Source: Nocardioides sediminis
GTDB taxonomy: Bacteria > Actinomycetota > Actinomycetes > Propionibacteriales > Nocardioidaceae
Length of the DNA stretch: 64,000 bases
Assembly: GCF_003047295.1 (NCBI RefSeq)
Contig: NZ_PZYZ01000001.1
Coordinates: 930,001 to 994,000 of the forward strand
Direction: 5' to 3'
This document shows, piece after piece, positions 35,573 to 43,888 of the stretch; position 1 is the stretch's first letter, and every line of letters starts with the position of its first letter. A program made the translations under genes and the position numbers. The notes under the pieces are model-generated. The model was not told where the DNA came from and did no database searches. It worked only from the letters and a program-made list of their open reading frames with translations.

Positions 35573-35709
35573 GGGGACTCCTCGGGGTGTGGCGGGGGGA
35601 CGGGCCGCGGGGGCGGCCCGGACCATTGTCTGCGCGCCGCGGGCGGGACGGGGACGGATTGCGGGAAACGGGTTTGCCGCGGGACTGGTGTGGCGTGTGG
35701 GATGACGCC

Positions 35710-36360
35710 ATGACCGACCTGGCCGACGTCCTGCCCGCCCTCGGCCTGCGCGTCCGCGCCGGCGACCTCGAGCTGCGCGGCATCACCGACGACCTGGTCG
35801 TCGCGCTGGCCGACCTCGCGGCGGAGGGGGTGCACGAGCCGGAGCGGATGCCGTTCTCGTTCCCGTGGACCGACACCGCGCCGGACGAGTTCCACCGCAG
35901 CTTCGCGCAGTACCACTGGCGCTGTCGCGCCGACTTCTCGCCGACGTCCTGGCGCCTCAACCTGGCCGTGCTGCACCGCGGCGAGCTCGTGGGCGTCCAG
36001 GGCGTCGGCACCGAGGACTTCCTGGTGACCCGCACCGGCGAGAGCGGCTCGTGGCTGGGCCGCGCCCACCAGGGCCGCGGGCTCGGCACCGCGATGCGCC
36101 AGGTCATGTGTGCCTTCCTCTTCGACCACGTCGGCTTCACCGAGATCACGTCCGGTGCGTTCACCGACAACCCGGCGTCGCTGCGGGTGAGCGCCAAGGT
36201 CGGGTACGTCGCCAACGGCACCGTCCGCCACAGCCGTCGGGGCGGGCAGGCCGACATGGCCCAGCTGCTGCTGACCCCCGAGGCGTTCCGACGTGGGCCG
36301 CAGGTCCTCGAGGTCGAGGGGGTCGAGGCTTTCCGGCGCTCGATCGGGCTCGACGCCTGA
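35710..36360 (+). CDS. GNAT-family N-acetyltransferase (RimJ/RimL type)
   Basis: 216 residues from ATG 35710. GNAT motif A is SWLGRAHQGRGLGTAMRQVMCAFLFDH, and GAFTDNPASLRVSAKVGYVANGT is motif B as in ribosomal-protein/small-molecule N-acetyltransferases of the RimJ/RimL (Acetyltransf_3) group. The last 30 residues extend past the fold. Substrate unknown. It lies upstream of rpsP, but a separate promoter precedes rpsP. Confidence 0.85.
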   Translation: MTDLADVLPALGLRVRAGDLELRGITDDLVVALADLAAEGVHEPERMPFSFPWTDTAPDEFHRSFAQYHWRCRADFSPTSWRLNLAVLHRGELVGVQGVGTEDFLVTRTGESGSWLGRAHQGRGLGTAMRQVMCAFLFDHVGFTEITSGAFTDNPASLRVSAKVGYVANGTVRHSRRGGQADMAQLLLTPEAFRRGPQVLEVEGVEAFRRSIGLDA

Positions 36361-36396
36361 CCGGACACCCGCCGATCGCGCTTCCCTCGTGCCGGA

Positions 36397-36426
36397 TTGG
36401 GCGGCGTACCGGTGCTCTGGCACAAT
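36397..36426 (+). promoter_or_regulatory. Promoter of the rpsP operon
   Basis: TTGGGC (36397-36402) and CACAAT (36421-36426) are 18 bp apart and fit a housekeeping sigma promoter. They give a leader of roughly 125 nt before GTG 36560, where AAGGAG at 36543-36548 is the ribosome-binding site. No riboswitch was recognised in the leader. Confidence 0.55.
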
Positions 36427-36559
36427 GTCTCGCTGAGTCGCGCCGACGGACGGACCCTCTATCCCGGTCGTCGGTGCGCCCCCCGAGGAAGTCCGACCCG
36501 GTCCCCACCTGGTCTGCGGGCCCCTCACCACCTTCCACTCGCAAGGAGACACCACAGAC

Positions 36560-37090
36560 GTGGCCGTCAAGATCCGTTTGAAGCGCCTGGGCAAGATCCG
36601 GGTGCCGCAGTACCGCATCGTCGTCGTCGACTCGCGCAAGAAGCGCGACGGTCGCGTGATCGAGGAGATCGGCAAGTACCACCCCAAGGAGGACCCCTCG
36701 TACATCGAGGTCGTCTCCGAGCGGGCGCAGTACTGGCTCGGCGTGGGCGCGCAGCCCAGCGACGCCGTGGCCGCCATCCTCAAGGTGACCGGCGACCTGC
36801 AGAAGTTCAAGGGCGAGCCCGGCGCCGAGGGCACCCTGAAGGTCAAGGAGCCCAAGCGCGACAAGCTCGAGATCTTCAACGAGGCCCTCAAGGAGGCCGC
36901 CAAGGAGCCCAAGGGCGCCGCGGTGACCGCCAAGAAGAAGGCCGACAAGGCCGAGGAGCCCAAGGCCGAGGAGCCCAAGGCCGAGGAGCCCGCTCCCGTC
37001 CCCGCCTCCGAGACCCCCGAGGGTGCCGCGACCGACGCTGAGACGGCCGAGACCGTCACGGCCGAGGACGCCGGCAAGAGCGAGGCCTGA
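36560..37090 (+). CDS. rpsP: Small-subunit ribosomal protein bS16, C-terminally extended
   Basis: 176 residues from GTG 36560, about twice the 80-90 residues of a typical S16. Residues 1-85 are the S16 core ([56 protein letters not shown]). The rest is a Lys/Glu/Ala-rich extension with three KAEEP-type repeats and an acidic end, probably disordered on the ribosome surface. The gene starts the rpsP-khpA unit that in most bacteria continues to rimM and trmD; here a terminator and a repeat element intervene. Confidence 0.96.
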   Translation: MAVKIRLKRLGKIRVPQYRIVVVDSRKKRDGRVIEEIGKYHPKEDPSYIEVVSERAQYWLGVGAQPSDAVAAILKVTGDLQKFKGEPGAEGTLKVKEPKRDKLEIFNEALKEAAKEPKGAAVTAKKKADKAEEPKAEEPKAEEPAPVPASETPEGAATDAETAETVTAEDAGKSEA

Positions 37091-37095
37091 GCACC

Positions 37096-37338
37096 ATGCT
37101 CGCCGAGGCGCTCGAGCACCTGGTCCGGGGCGTCGTCGACAACCCCGACGACGTCTCGGTGCGCGACAAGCAGCTGCGTCGCGGTTCGATCCTCGAGGTC
37201 CGGGTGCACCCCGACGACCTCGGCAAGGTGATCGGCCGCAACGGCCGCACCGCCACCGCGTTCCGCACCGTCATCTCGGCCCTCGCGGGCCGCGGCGGCG
37301 CGCGGATCGACTTCGTGGACGTCGACCGCCGACGCTGA
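37096..37338 (+). CDS. khpA: KH-domain RNA-binding protein KhpA (YlqC)
   Basis: 80 residues from ATG 37096, 5 bp after rpsP. It is a single type-I-like KH domain with the RNA-binding loop VIGRNGRTATAFRTVI, which has the GxxG motif, preceded by LRRGSILEVRVHPDDLGKV. KhpA pairs with KhpB to bind many transcripts in Gram-positive bacteria. Its position between rpsP and rimM is conserved. A strong terminator starts 11 bp after the stop. Confidence 0.93.
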   Translation: MLAEALEHLVRGVVDNPDDVSVRDKQLRRGSILEVRVHPDDLGKVIGRNGRTATAFRTVISALAGRGGARIDFVDVDRRR

Positions 37339-37349
37339 GCAGCAGCCAT

Positions 37350-37386
37350 GCAGGCGCCCCTCCCCGCACCGGGGAGGGGCGCCTGC
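37350..37386 (+). terminator. Terminator of rpsP-khpA, 17-bp stem
   Basis: Arms at 37350-37366 and 37370-37386 are exact reverse complements around a 3-base loop (or 16 bp with a 5-base loop). The stem is almost all G and C, with no T-tract. It should end the rpsP-khpA message and separates it from rimM-trmD. Confidence 0.8.
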
Positions 37387-37404
37387 CGCATTCCGGGCTG
37401 GCCG

Positions 37405-37498
37405 GTCGGAATCACCGCTTCAGCGGGGATTCCTCCGCTTGCTGGCCGAAATTTCGGCCAGCAAGCGCCAAGGTCACCGCTGAAGCGGTGATTCCGAC
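37405..37498. repeat. Nested inverted-repeat element between khpA and rimM
   Basis: An outer inverted repeat with perfect 22-bp arms (37405-37426 and 37477-37498) encloses a perfect 32-bp palindrome with no loop (37436-37467). Each outer arm is also a near or perfect small hairpin by itself (for example 37474-37491, TCACCGCT-GA-AGCGGTGA). The element is poorer in GC than its surroundings and lies 18 bp after the rpsP-khpA terminator and 21 bp before rimM, immediately upstream of the rimM -10. Confidence 0.9.
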
Positions 37499-37507
37499 TG
37501 CCCCCGA

Positions 37508-37513
37508 TACCCT
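37508..37513 (+). promoter_or_regulatory. -10 hexamer (TACCCT) of rimM-trmD
   Basis: TACCCT ends six bases before GTG 37520 and starts 10 bases after the nested repeat. A leaderless rimM-trmD message is likely, separate from rpsP-khpA. Confidence 0.5.
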
Positions 37514-37519
37514 GACGCC

Positions 37520-38080
37520 GTGGAAGACATCGAGGTCGTGGTTGGTCGCATCGGCAAGCCGCACGGCATCCGTGGCGACGTGACGATCGACGTGCGCACC
37601 GACGAGCCGGAGCGCCGGTTCGCCCCCGGTACGACGTTGCGGGCGCAGCCGCCCCAGGGGTCCCACAGCCCGCTGCGGACGCTCACGGTGTCCCGCGCCA
37701 AGTGGCACCAGAACGTCCTGCTCGCCGGCTTCGAGGAGATCCCCGACCGCAACGCGGCCGAGGCCGCCCGGGGGATCGTCCTGCACACGACCATCGCCGC
37801 CGACGAGGTCCCGGACGACCCCGACGAGTACTACGACCACCAGCTCGTCGGGCTGGCTGCGCACGACCTCGACGGCACCCTCCTCGGCGAGGTGACCGGG
37901 GTCCAGCACGGCGCCGCGCAGGACCTGCTGGCCATCCGCACCGCCGACGGCCGCGACACGCTCGTGCCGTTCGTGGCCGCGCTGGTCCCCGAGGTCGACG
38001 TCGCCGGCGGCCGGGTCGTGGTCGCCGACCGACCGGGCCTCGTGGCGCCGTACCCCGACGAGGACGAGGCGGCGCAGTGA
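37520..38080 (+). CDS. rimM: 16S rRNA processing protein RimM
   Basis: 186 residues from GTG 37520. The N-terminal RimM domain has [17 protein letters not shown] and RRFAPGTTL; the C-terminal PRC-barrel-like domain has [39 protein letters not shown] and [12 protein letters not shown]. RimM helps assemble the 30S head with S19. The trmD start overlaps its stop (GTGA), the usual coupling. Confidence 0.95.
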   Translation: MEDIEVVVGRIGKPHGIRGDVTIDVRTDEPERRFAPGTTLRAQPPQGSHSPLRTLTVSRAKWHQNVLLAGFEEIPDRNAAEAARGIVLHTTIAADEVPDDPDEYYDHQLVGLAAHDLDGTLLGEVTGVQHGAAQDLLAIRTADGRDTLVPFVAALVPEVDVAGGRVVVADRPGLVAPYPDEDEAAQ

Positions 38081-39240
38081 GGATCGACGTCCTCACGATC
38101 TTCCCCGACTACCTCGCCCCGCTGTCGCTGAGCCTGCCCGGCAAGGCCCGCGCCAAGGGACTGCTCGACCTGCACGTGCACGACCTGCGGTCGTGGACGT
38201 CCGACCGGCACCGCACCGTCGACGACACGCCGTACGGCGGCGGGGCGGGGATGGTGATGAAGCCCGGCCCGTGGGGCGAGGCCCTCGACGAGGTCGCCAC
38301 CGACCGGCCCACGATCATCTTCACGACGCCCAGCGGCGAGCCGTTCTCCCAGGCGCTGGCCCGCGAGCTGTCGACGCGGGACCACCTGGTCCTGGCGTGC
38401 GGCCGCTACGAGGGGATCGACCAGCGGGTGATCGAGCACGCCGCCACGCTGGGCGAGGTCCGCGAGGTCTCGCTGGGCGACTACGTGCTCAACGGGGGAG
38501 AGGTCGCCGCGCTCGCGATCACCGAGGCGGTCGTGCGGCTCGTCCCGGGCTTCATGGGCAACGCCGAGTCCTTGGTCGAGGAGTCGCACGAGGACGGGCT
38601 GCTGGAGTACCCCGTCTACACCAAGCCCGCCAGCTGGCGCGGCCACGACGTCCCCGAGGTGCTGCTCTCCGGTGACCACGGCCGGATCGCGGCCTGGCGT
38701 CGCGAGCGGGCCGTACGCCGCACGGCCGAGCGCCGTCCCGACCTCGTCGCGGCGTCCTCCGTGCCCGGCGGCGAGGAGGTGCGGGCGGCCACGCCTGCGG
38801 ACGCGGGGGAGATCTACACCCTCCAGCGCGCGTGCTGGCTCCAGGAGCTGGAGGCCAACCCGGGCGTGGTCATTCCCGCCCTGACCGAGACGCTGGACGA
38901 CGTGGTGGCCGGGCTCGCCACCCACCGGACGTGGGTGCTGCGACGGGCCGGCCGACTGGTCGGCTCGGTGCGCGCCCGCCTGACCAGCCGCGGCGGCTGG
39001 GACATCGGCCGGCTCATGGTCGCGCCCGACCTCCAGGGACAGGGCCTGGGCCGGCTGCTCCTCGAGCACGCCGAGGCGGCCGCGCCGCCGGACGCCACGA
39101 CGTACCTGCTCTTCACCGGGGCCCGCAGCGCGGCCAACCAGCGGATGTACAAGAAGGCCGGCTACCGCCTGCGGCCGGACCTGAAGGCGCCACCCGGGGC
39201 GGTGGTGCTCACCAAGGCGCGCCCCCGCGTGGGGCGCTGA
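38077..39240 (+). CDS. trmD: tRNA (guanine37-N1)-methyltransferase TrmD fused to a GNAT domain
   Basis: 387 residues from GTG 38077. Residues 1-228 are a full Trm[13 protein letters not shown] start, [15 protein letters not shown], the SAM-binding knot with [14 protein letters not shown] and [35 protein letters not shown] and the C-terminal helical part ending RRPDLVA. From residue 235 to the end it continues in frame as a GNAT acetyltransferase ([20 protein letters not shown], motif [21 protein letters not shown] near 307-330, [19 protein letters not shown]). TrmD makes m1G37 to prevent frameshifting. No stop, ribosome-binding site or new start separates the two parts. Confidence 0.95.
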   Translation: MRIDVLTIFPDYLAPLSLSLPGKARAKGLLDLHVHDLRSWTSDRHRTVDDTPYGGGAGMVMKPGPWGEALDEVATDRPTIIFTTPSGEPFSQALARELSTRDHLVLACGRYEGIDQRVIEHAATLGEVREVSLGDYVLNGGEVAALAITEAVVRLVPGFMGNAESLVEESHEDGLLEYPVYTKPASWRGHDVPEVLLSGDHGRIAAWRRERAVRRTAERRPDLVAASSVPGGEEVRAATPADAGEIYTLQRACWLQELEANPGVVIPALTETLDDVVAGLATHRTWVLRRAGRLVGSVRARLTSRGGWDIGRLMVAPDLQGQGLGRLLLEHAEAAAPPDATTYLLFTGARSAANQRMYKKAGYRLRPDLKAPPGAVVLTKARPRVGR

Positions 39241-39445
39241 GGTCCGATTTCGCGGCGTGCGCGCCGGTCTGGCAGACTCGTCCTTCGGTCCTGCCGGCCA
39301 AAGGATCGCCCCGGAGCACGCACGCGGGGGATCTGCGACGAACACCTGCCACAGGGGGTGCGCGACGCCGCCGGCCAGCACGGCGGGACCACCCGATCAA
39401 CCACCCGATTCCGCGGTTGGCCTGTGGCACTCGTGAGGAGCAAGC
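39241..39445 (+). promoter_or_regulatory. rplS upstream region
   Basis: 205 bp without a gene. A -10-like CAGACT at about 39273-39278 would give a leader of some 165 nt before rplS. The leader contains GC-rich complementary stretches but no autoregulatory motif that I can name. GAGGAG at 39436-39441 serves ATG 39446. Confidence 0.45.
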
Positions 39446-39796
39446 ATGACCAACGTTCTCAATGAGCTCGTCAGCGACACGCTGCGCAGCGACGTCCCCG
39501 ACTTCCGCGCCGGCGACACCGTCAAGGTCCACGTCAAGGTCGTCGAGGGCAGCCGCTCCCGCGTCCAGGTGTTCCAGGGCGTCGTCATCCGCGTCCACGG
39601 CTCGGGCATCGGCCGCACCTTCACCGTCCGCAAGATCTCGTTCGGTGTCGGCGTCGAGCGCACGTTCCCGCTGCACTCCCCGATCTTCGAGACCATCGAG
39701 GTCGTGACCCGCGGTGACGTCCGTCGCGCCAAGCTCTACTACCTGCGCAACCTGCGCGGCAAGAAGGCGAAGATCAAGGAGCGCCGCGAGGGCTGA
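39446..39796 (+). CDS. rplS: Large-subunit ribosomal protein bL19
   Basis: 116 residues, full L19 length. [28 protein letters not shown], the central [26 protein letters not shown] and [20 protein letters not shown] are the family core. It lies at the 30S-50S interface. Unlike the canonical order it has its own upstream region, then lepB follows with a separate promoter 60 bp downstream. Confidence 0.97.
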   Translation: MTNVLNELVSDTLRSDVPDFRAGDTVKVHVKVVEGSRSRVQVFQGVVIRVHGSGIGRTFTVRKISFGVGVERTFPLHSPIFETIEVVTRGDVRRAKLYYLRNLRGKKAKIKERREG

Positions 39797-39844
39797 GACC
39801 GCCCGCACCGCGTCGTCGACAGCGGAGATCAGCCAACCTCTGGA

Positions 39845-39850
39845 TAGTCT
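39845..39850 (+). promoter_or_regulatory. -10 hexamer (TAGTCT), probable leaderless start of lepB
   Basis: TAGTCT ends six bases before GTG 39857, with no ribosome-binding site between. It would head the lepB-rnhB-DUF2469 unit. Confidence 0.5.
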
Positions 39851-39856
39851 CTGCGC

Positions 39857-40687
39857 GTGACATCTTCCGACCGCGGCTCCACCCCGACCGACATGGACGA
39901 GGAGGAGCCGCGGTCGTCGTCTGCCCGGAGGTCGTCGGCGGACGAGCCTGCCGCGGGGAGGGGCCGGTCGTCCCGTCGCCAGCTGCCGCTGTGGCAGGAG
40001 ACGGTCCTGCTCCTGGGCGTCGCACTGGTGCTGGCGATCGTCATCAAGGCGCTCTTCCTCCAGGCGTTCTACATCCCTTCGGAGTCGATGGAGCCCGGCC
40101 TGGTCCGCAACGACCGGATCCTCGTGCAGAAGGTGTCCTACTGGGGCGGCGGGGAGCCCCAGCGCGGCGACGTCGTCGTCTTCAAGGACCCGGGCGGCTG
40201 GCTGCCTCCCCAGGACTCCTCGGGCCCCACCGGCACCCTGGCCAGCATGCTGTCGAAGATCGGGCTGTACCCCACCGGCGGCCACCTCGTGAAGCGGGTG
40301 ATCGGCGTCGAGGGCGACGTGATCAGCTGCTGCGACGAGCAGGGCCGGTTGATGGTCAACGGCGAGCCGCTCGACGAGGAGTCCTACGTCAAGCAGGACA
40401 AGTCCGTCGAGTGCGCGGGCCCGATGGTCAACCAGTGCGGCAAGGACTGGACCTCCGAGCCCGTGCCGGAGGGCCACCTGTTCGTGATGGGTGACAACCG
40501 CGCCCACTCCGCCGACTCGAGCCTGCGCATGTGCAACCCGGACAAGGAGACCGACTGCGTCCCCGGCCCCGAGTTCGTCCCCGCGGACCTCGTCGTCGGC
40601 AAGGTCTTCGTGCTCCTGTGGCCCCGTGACCGCTTCGACTGGGTGACGCGCCCGGGCACGTTCGAGGACGTGCCCGACGCCTCGTGA
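39857..40687 (+). CDS. lepB: Signal peptidase I
   Basis: 276 residues from GTG 39857. A 45-residue acidic and Ser/Arg-rich cytoplasmic start is followed by one membrane segment (TVLLLGVALVLAIVIKALFLQAF). Catalytic Ser is in IPSESMEP and the general-base Lys in HLVKRVIGVEGD; GDNRAHSADS is signature box D/E. Between them is a loop with several cysteines (ISCCDEQ, VECAG, NQCGK) that is larger than in minimal enzymes. It removes signal peptides from exported proteins. The rnhB start overlaps its stop. Confidence 0.95.
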   Translation: MTSSDRGSTPTDMDEEEPRSSSARRSSADEPAAGRGRSSRRQLPLWQETVLLLGVALVLAIVIKALFLQAFYIPSESMEPGLVRNDRILVQKVSYWGGGEPQRGDVVVFKDPGGWLPPQDSSGPTGTLASMLSKIGLYPTGGHLVKRVIGVEGDVISCCDEQGRLMVNGEPLDEESYVKQDKSVECAGPMVNQCGKDWTSEPVPEGHLFVMGDNRAHSADSSLRMCNPDKETDCVPGPEFVPADLVVGKVFVLLWPRDRFDWVTRPGTFEDVPDAS

Positions 40688-41463
40688 GCCGGCAGGTGAG
40701 CACGTTGGACGCCGTGCCGCACCTCCCGACCGGTCCGGCCGTACGCCGTGACGCCGGGCTCTACGGCTACGAGCGCGCGCTGCGCCGGGCCGGGATCGAC
40801 CCGGTCGCCGGGGTGGACGAGGCGGGTCGCGGCGCGTGCGCCGGGCCGCTGGTCGCCGGTGCCTGCATCCTGCCGGCGGGCCGGGCCGGCATCGTGCCCG
40901 GGCTGGCGGACTCCAAGCTGCTGACCGAGGCCGCGCGGGAACGGGTCTACGCCCAGGTCGTCCGGCGCGCCGTGGCCTGGTCGGTGGTCGTCATCGGCAA
41001 CGAGGAGTGCGACCGGCTCGGGATGCACGTGGCCAACGTGGAGGCGCTGCGGCGGGCCGTCGCGCTGCTGGACACCCGCCCGTCCTACGTCCTCACCGAC
41101 GGCTTCCCCGTCGACGGCCTCGAGGTGCCGGGGCTCGCGGTCTGGAAGGGGGACCGGGTCGCGGCGTGCATCGCGGCCGCCTCGGTGCTCGCCAAGGTGA
41201 CCCGGGACCGCCTGATGACGGCGATGGACGCCGACTACCCGGCGTACGACTTCAAGACGCACAAGGGCTACATCACCGACGTCCACACCGCCGCGCTGAC
41301 CGCGCACGGGCCGTCGCCGGTGCACCGGATGCGGTTCGTCAACGTCCGGCGCGCGGCCGGGCTGGAGCCGACGCTCGGGCCTGCCACTACTGTCGACCTG
41401 AACGCCGAGCACGGGGCCGGTGAGTGGACGGTCCACGAGGCAGACACGGAGGAGGACGCATGA
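40684..41463 (+). CDS. rnhB: Ribonuclease HII
   Basis: 259 residues from GTG 40684, overlapping the lepB stop (GTGA). Catalytic acids occur in AGVDEAGRGACAGPL (Asp-Glu), in GLADSKLL/VLTDGFP and in YPAYDFKTHKGY, as in RNase HII. It cleaves RNA in RNA-DNA hybrids and misincorporated ribonucleotides. About 30 residues before the core and 35 after it (ATTVDLNAEHGAGEW...) exceed the minimal enzyme. The DUF2469 gene starts inside its stop codon. Confidence 0.95.
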   Translation: MSRQVSTLDAVPHLPTGPAVRRDAGLYGYERALRRAGIDPVAGVDEAGRGACAGPLVAGACILPAGRAGIVPGLADSKLLTEAARERVYAQVVRRAVAWSVVVIGNEECDRLGMHVANVEALRRAVALLDTRPSYVLTDGFPVDGLEVPGLAVWKGDRVAACIAAASVLAKVTRDRLMTAMDADYPAYDFKTHKGYITDVHTAALTAHGPSPVHRMRFVNVRRAAGLEPTLGPATTVDLNAEHGAGEWTVHEADTEEDA

Positions 41464-41768
41464 GCGCGGAGGACCTCGAGAAGTACGAGACCGAGATGGA
41501 GCTCACCCTCTACCGGGAGTACCGCGACGTCGTCTCCATCTTCAAGTACGTCGTGGAGACCGACCGCCGCTTCTACCTCTGCAACCAGGTCGACGTGAAG
41601 GCACGCACCGAGAACGGTGACGTGTTCTTCGAGGTCTCGATGGCCGACGCCTGGGTCTGGGACATGTACCGCCCGGCCCGCTTCGCCAAGAACGTCAAGG
41701 TGCTGACCTTCAAGGACGTCAACGTCGAGGAGCTCGCCCCCCAGGAGATCGACCCTCCCAAGGGATGA
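41460..41768 (+). CDS. DUF2469 protein
   Basis: 102 residues from ATG 41460, overlapping the rnhB stop (ATGA). It is the small acidic actinobacterial DUF2469 protein: MSAEDLEKYETEMELTLYRE, YVVETDRRFYLCN and YRPARFAKNVKVLTFKDVNVEEL. The family is found almost only in actinobacteria, nearly always after rnhB, and has no known function. The strong conservation and fixed position suggest a role in RNA metabolism or cell-envelope regulation, but this is a guess. Confidence 0.93.
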   Translation: MSAEDLEKYETEMELTLYREYRDVVSIFKYVVETDRRFYLCNQVDVKARTENGDVFFEVSMADAWVWDMYRPARFAKNVKVLTFKDVNVEELAPQEIDPPKG

Positions 41769-41897
41769 GCCGGGGTGGCCGCGGGCCACCTGCCGTCCCC
41801 AGGTCCGGTCCGTCCGTCGCCTGTCCACAGCGTCGCGGCCCCGCCGCCCGCTTGTCCGCGTTCCCCGCTGTGCTGGTCTCCACGAAGGAGGCCCGCC

Positions 41898-42296
41898 ATG
41901 ACCACAGCCCACCCGCCCGGCCCCCGGCCGAGCCCCGCGCCCACCCCCAGGCAGCTCCTCGGGGCCTACGGCGAGGAGCTCGCCGCCCGTCACCTGTCCC
42001 GCTTGGGCATGACGGTGCTCGACCGCAACTGGCGCTGCGACATCGGGGAGATCGACCTGGTCCTGCGGGACGGCTCGACCCTGGTGATCTGCGAGGTCAA
42101 GACCCGGAGCAGCACCGCGTTCGGCACCCCGCACGAGGCGGTGACCGGGCGCAAGGTGGCCCGGATGCGGGCCCTGGCGGCCCGCTGGCTGCACGCCCAC
42201 CAGGTTCGGCCGCTCGACGTCCGGCTCGACATGGTGTGCGTCATCCGCCCACGGCGGGGGCCGGTGGAGATCGACCACGTCCCGGGGCTGACCTGA
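41898..42296 (+). CDS. yraN: UPF0102 (YraN) nuclease-like protein
   Basis: 132 residues from ATG 41898 with GAAGGAG at 41884-41890. After a Pro-rich start the UPF0102 core shows GAYGEELAARHLSRLGMTVLDRNWRC, then GEIDLVLRDGSTLVICEVKTRSS, the PD-(D/E)XK-type metal site (E-x-D ... ExK). It belongs to the Holliday-junction-resolvase-like superfamily; activity is unproven. The yraN-comM-dprA group is conserved in bacteria. comM starts inside its stop (TGATG). Confidence 0.93.
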   Translation: MTTAHPPGPRPSPAPTPRQLLGAYGEELAARHLSRLGMTVLDRNWRCDIGEIDLVLRDGSTLVICEVKTRSSTAFGTPHEAVTGRKVARMRALAARWLHAHQVRPLDVRLDMVCVIRPRRGPVEIDHVPGLT

Positions 42297-43888
42297 TGCA
42301 GGTCGCCACCGCCTGCTGCATCGCGCTGCTGGGCGCCGAGGGGCACCTCATCGACGTCCAGGTGGCCGTCTCCAGGGGGACCGTCGGCACCTACGTGGTC
42401 GGGCGCCCCGACGCGTCGCTGCACGAGGCCCGCGACCGGGTCCGGATGGCGATCAACAACTCCGCCCCGACGCCCGACGACACGTGGCCGGCCACCTACC
42501 GGGTGACCGTGCTCCTGGCGCCGGCCGACCTGCCCAAGTCGGGCACGCACTTCGACCTCGCCATCGCCGTCGGCGTCCGGGCCGCCTGCGGTGCGGTGCC
42601 CGCGGCGGCGCTGGCCGACACGGTCTTCATCGGCGAGCTCAGCCTGTCCGGCAGCCTGCGTCCGGTCACCGGCGTGCTGCCCATGGTCATCGCCGCCTCG
42701 GCGCGGGGGATCACCCGGGTCTTCGTGCCGGAGTCGCAGGCCCGGGAGGCCGCGATGGTCCCGGGCATGGAGGTCTTCGGGATGCGCTCCCTCGCCCAGG
42801 TCGTCGCCCAGCTCAACGGGGACGAGGTGCCGGAGGCGGCGCCGGTCGCGGGTCCGGTGAGGTCGTCGCTGCTGCCACCGGGGCGGGGTGCGGTCGACCT
42901 GCTCGACCTCGACGACCTCGACGGGATGGAGGACGCCAAGTACGCCCTCGAGGTGGCGGCGGCCGGCGGCCACCACCTGATGCTCAACGGACCCCGCGGG
43001 GCGGGCAAGACCAGCCTGGCCGAGCGGCTGCCGACCATCCTTCCCGACCTCACCACCGAGCAGGCCCTGGAGGTGACGGCCCTGCACTCGCTGGCCGGGC
43101 TGCTGCGGGACGGCGACGGCCTGGTGCGCCGCCCGCCCTACTTCGCGCCGCACCACGACGCCAGCAAGGCCAGCGTGCTCGGCGGCGGCACCGGGCGGGT
43201 CCGTCCCGGTGGCATCAGCCGCGCCCACCACGGCGTGCTGTTCCTCGACGAGTTCCCCCTGTTCCGCGCCGACCTCATCGACGCCCTGAGGCAGCCGCTG
43301 GAGAGCGGCGAGGTGACGCTGGCGCGGGGAGAGGAGTCCGCGACCTTCCCCGCCCGCTCCATGGTCGTGCTGGCGGCCAACCCGTGCCCGTGCGGAAACT
43401 TCAGCGCCTCCGTCAACGTGGCCTGCACCTGCTCCGAGCCCGTGCGCGCCGGCTACCGGCGCAAGCTGGTGGGGCCGATCGTCGACCGCATCGACATCTG
43501 GCGCGATGTCGAGCCGGTGAGCGCCGGGGCGGCGCACGACCGGTTCGCCCCGCGGGTCGACTCGGCCACGGTGCGGGCCAGGGTGGAGCGGGCGCGACGT
43601 GCCCAGGCACTCCGGTACGCCGGCCGGTCCTGGCTGCTCAACGGCCTCGTCCCGGGGCCGGTCCTGGCTCGTGAGTGGCCGCTCGAGGACGCCGGGCAGC
43701 AGCTGCTCGAGGACCGTCTGCGGGCCGGGACCCTCACCCGGCGCGGGGTCACCCGGGTCCAGCGACTGTCGTGGACCGTGGCCGACCTCCGCGAGGTCGA
43801 GAGACCGGGAGTGGACGAGGTGGACGTGGCCCTGCGCCTGCGCACCGCCGAGCCGCTGTCCGGCGCCGACGTGAGGCGGGCCGGATGA
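42296..43888 (+). CDS. comM: ComM/YifB-family Mg-chelatase-like AAA+ protein
   Basis: 530 residues from ATG 42296, overlapping the yraN stop. The N-terminal Lon-like (ChlI) domain (VDVQVAVSRGTVGTYVVG...PADLPKSGTHFDLAIAVG) is followed by the AAA+ core with Walker A NGPRGAGKTSLAER near residue 232, Walker B GVLFLDEFPLF and a zinc-knuckle insert NPCPCGNFS...CTCSE. ComM is a hexameric helicase that promotes branch migration during transformation in Vibrio and Haemophilus. dprA follows with overlap, which fits DNA uptake or repair. Confidence 0.94.
   Translation: MQVATACCIALLGAEGHLIDVQVAVSRGTVGTYVVGRPDASLHEARDRVRMAINNSAPTPDDTWPATYRVTVLLAPADLPKSGTHFDLAIAVGVRAACGAVPAAALADTVFIGELSLSGSLRPVTGVLPMVIAASARGITRVFVPESQAREAAMVPGMEVFGMRSLAQVVAQLNGDEVPEAAPVAGPVRSSLLPPGRGAVDLLDLDDLDGMEDAKYALEVAAAGGHHLMLNGPRGAGKTSLAERLPTILPDLTTEQALEVTALHSLAGLLRDGDGLVRRPPYFAPHHDASKASVLGGGTGRVRPGGISRAHHGVLFLDEFPLFRADLIDALRQPLESGEVTLARGEESATFPARSMVVLAANPCPCGNFSASVNVACTCSEPVRAGYRRKLVGPIVDRIDIWRDVEPVSAGAAHDRFAPRVDSATVRARVERARRAQALRYAGRSWLLNGLVPGPVLAREWPLEDAGQQLLEDRLRAGTLTRRGVTRVQRLSWTVADLREVERPGVDEVDVALRLRTAEPLSGADVRRAG

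Noticed and set aside
39241..39445. Riboswitch in the rplS leader
   Set aside because: No conserved fold or ligand motif was recognisable; only generic GC-rich pairing is possible.
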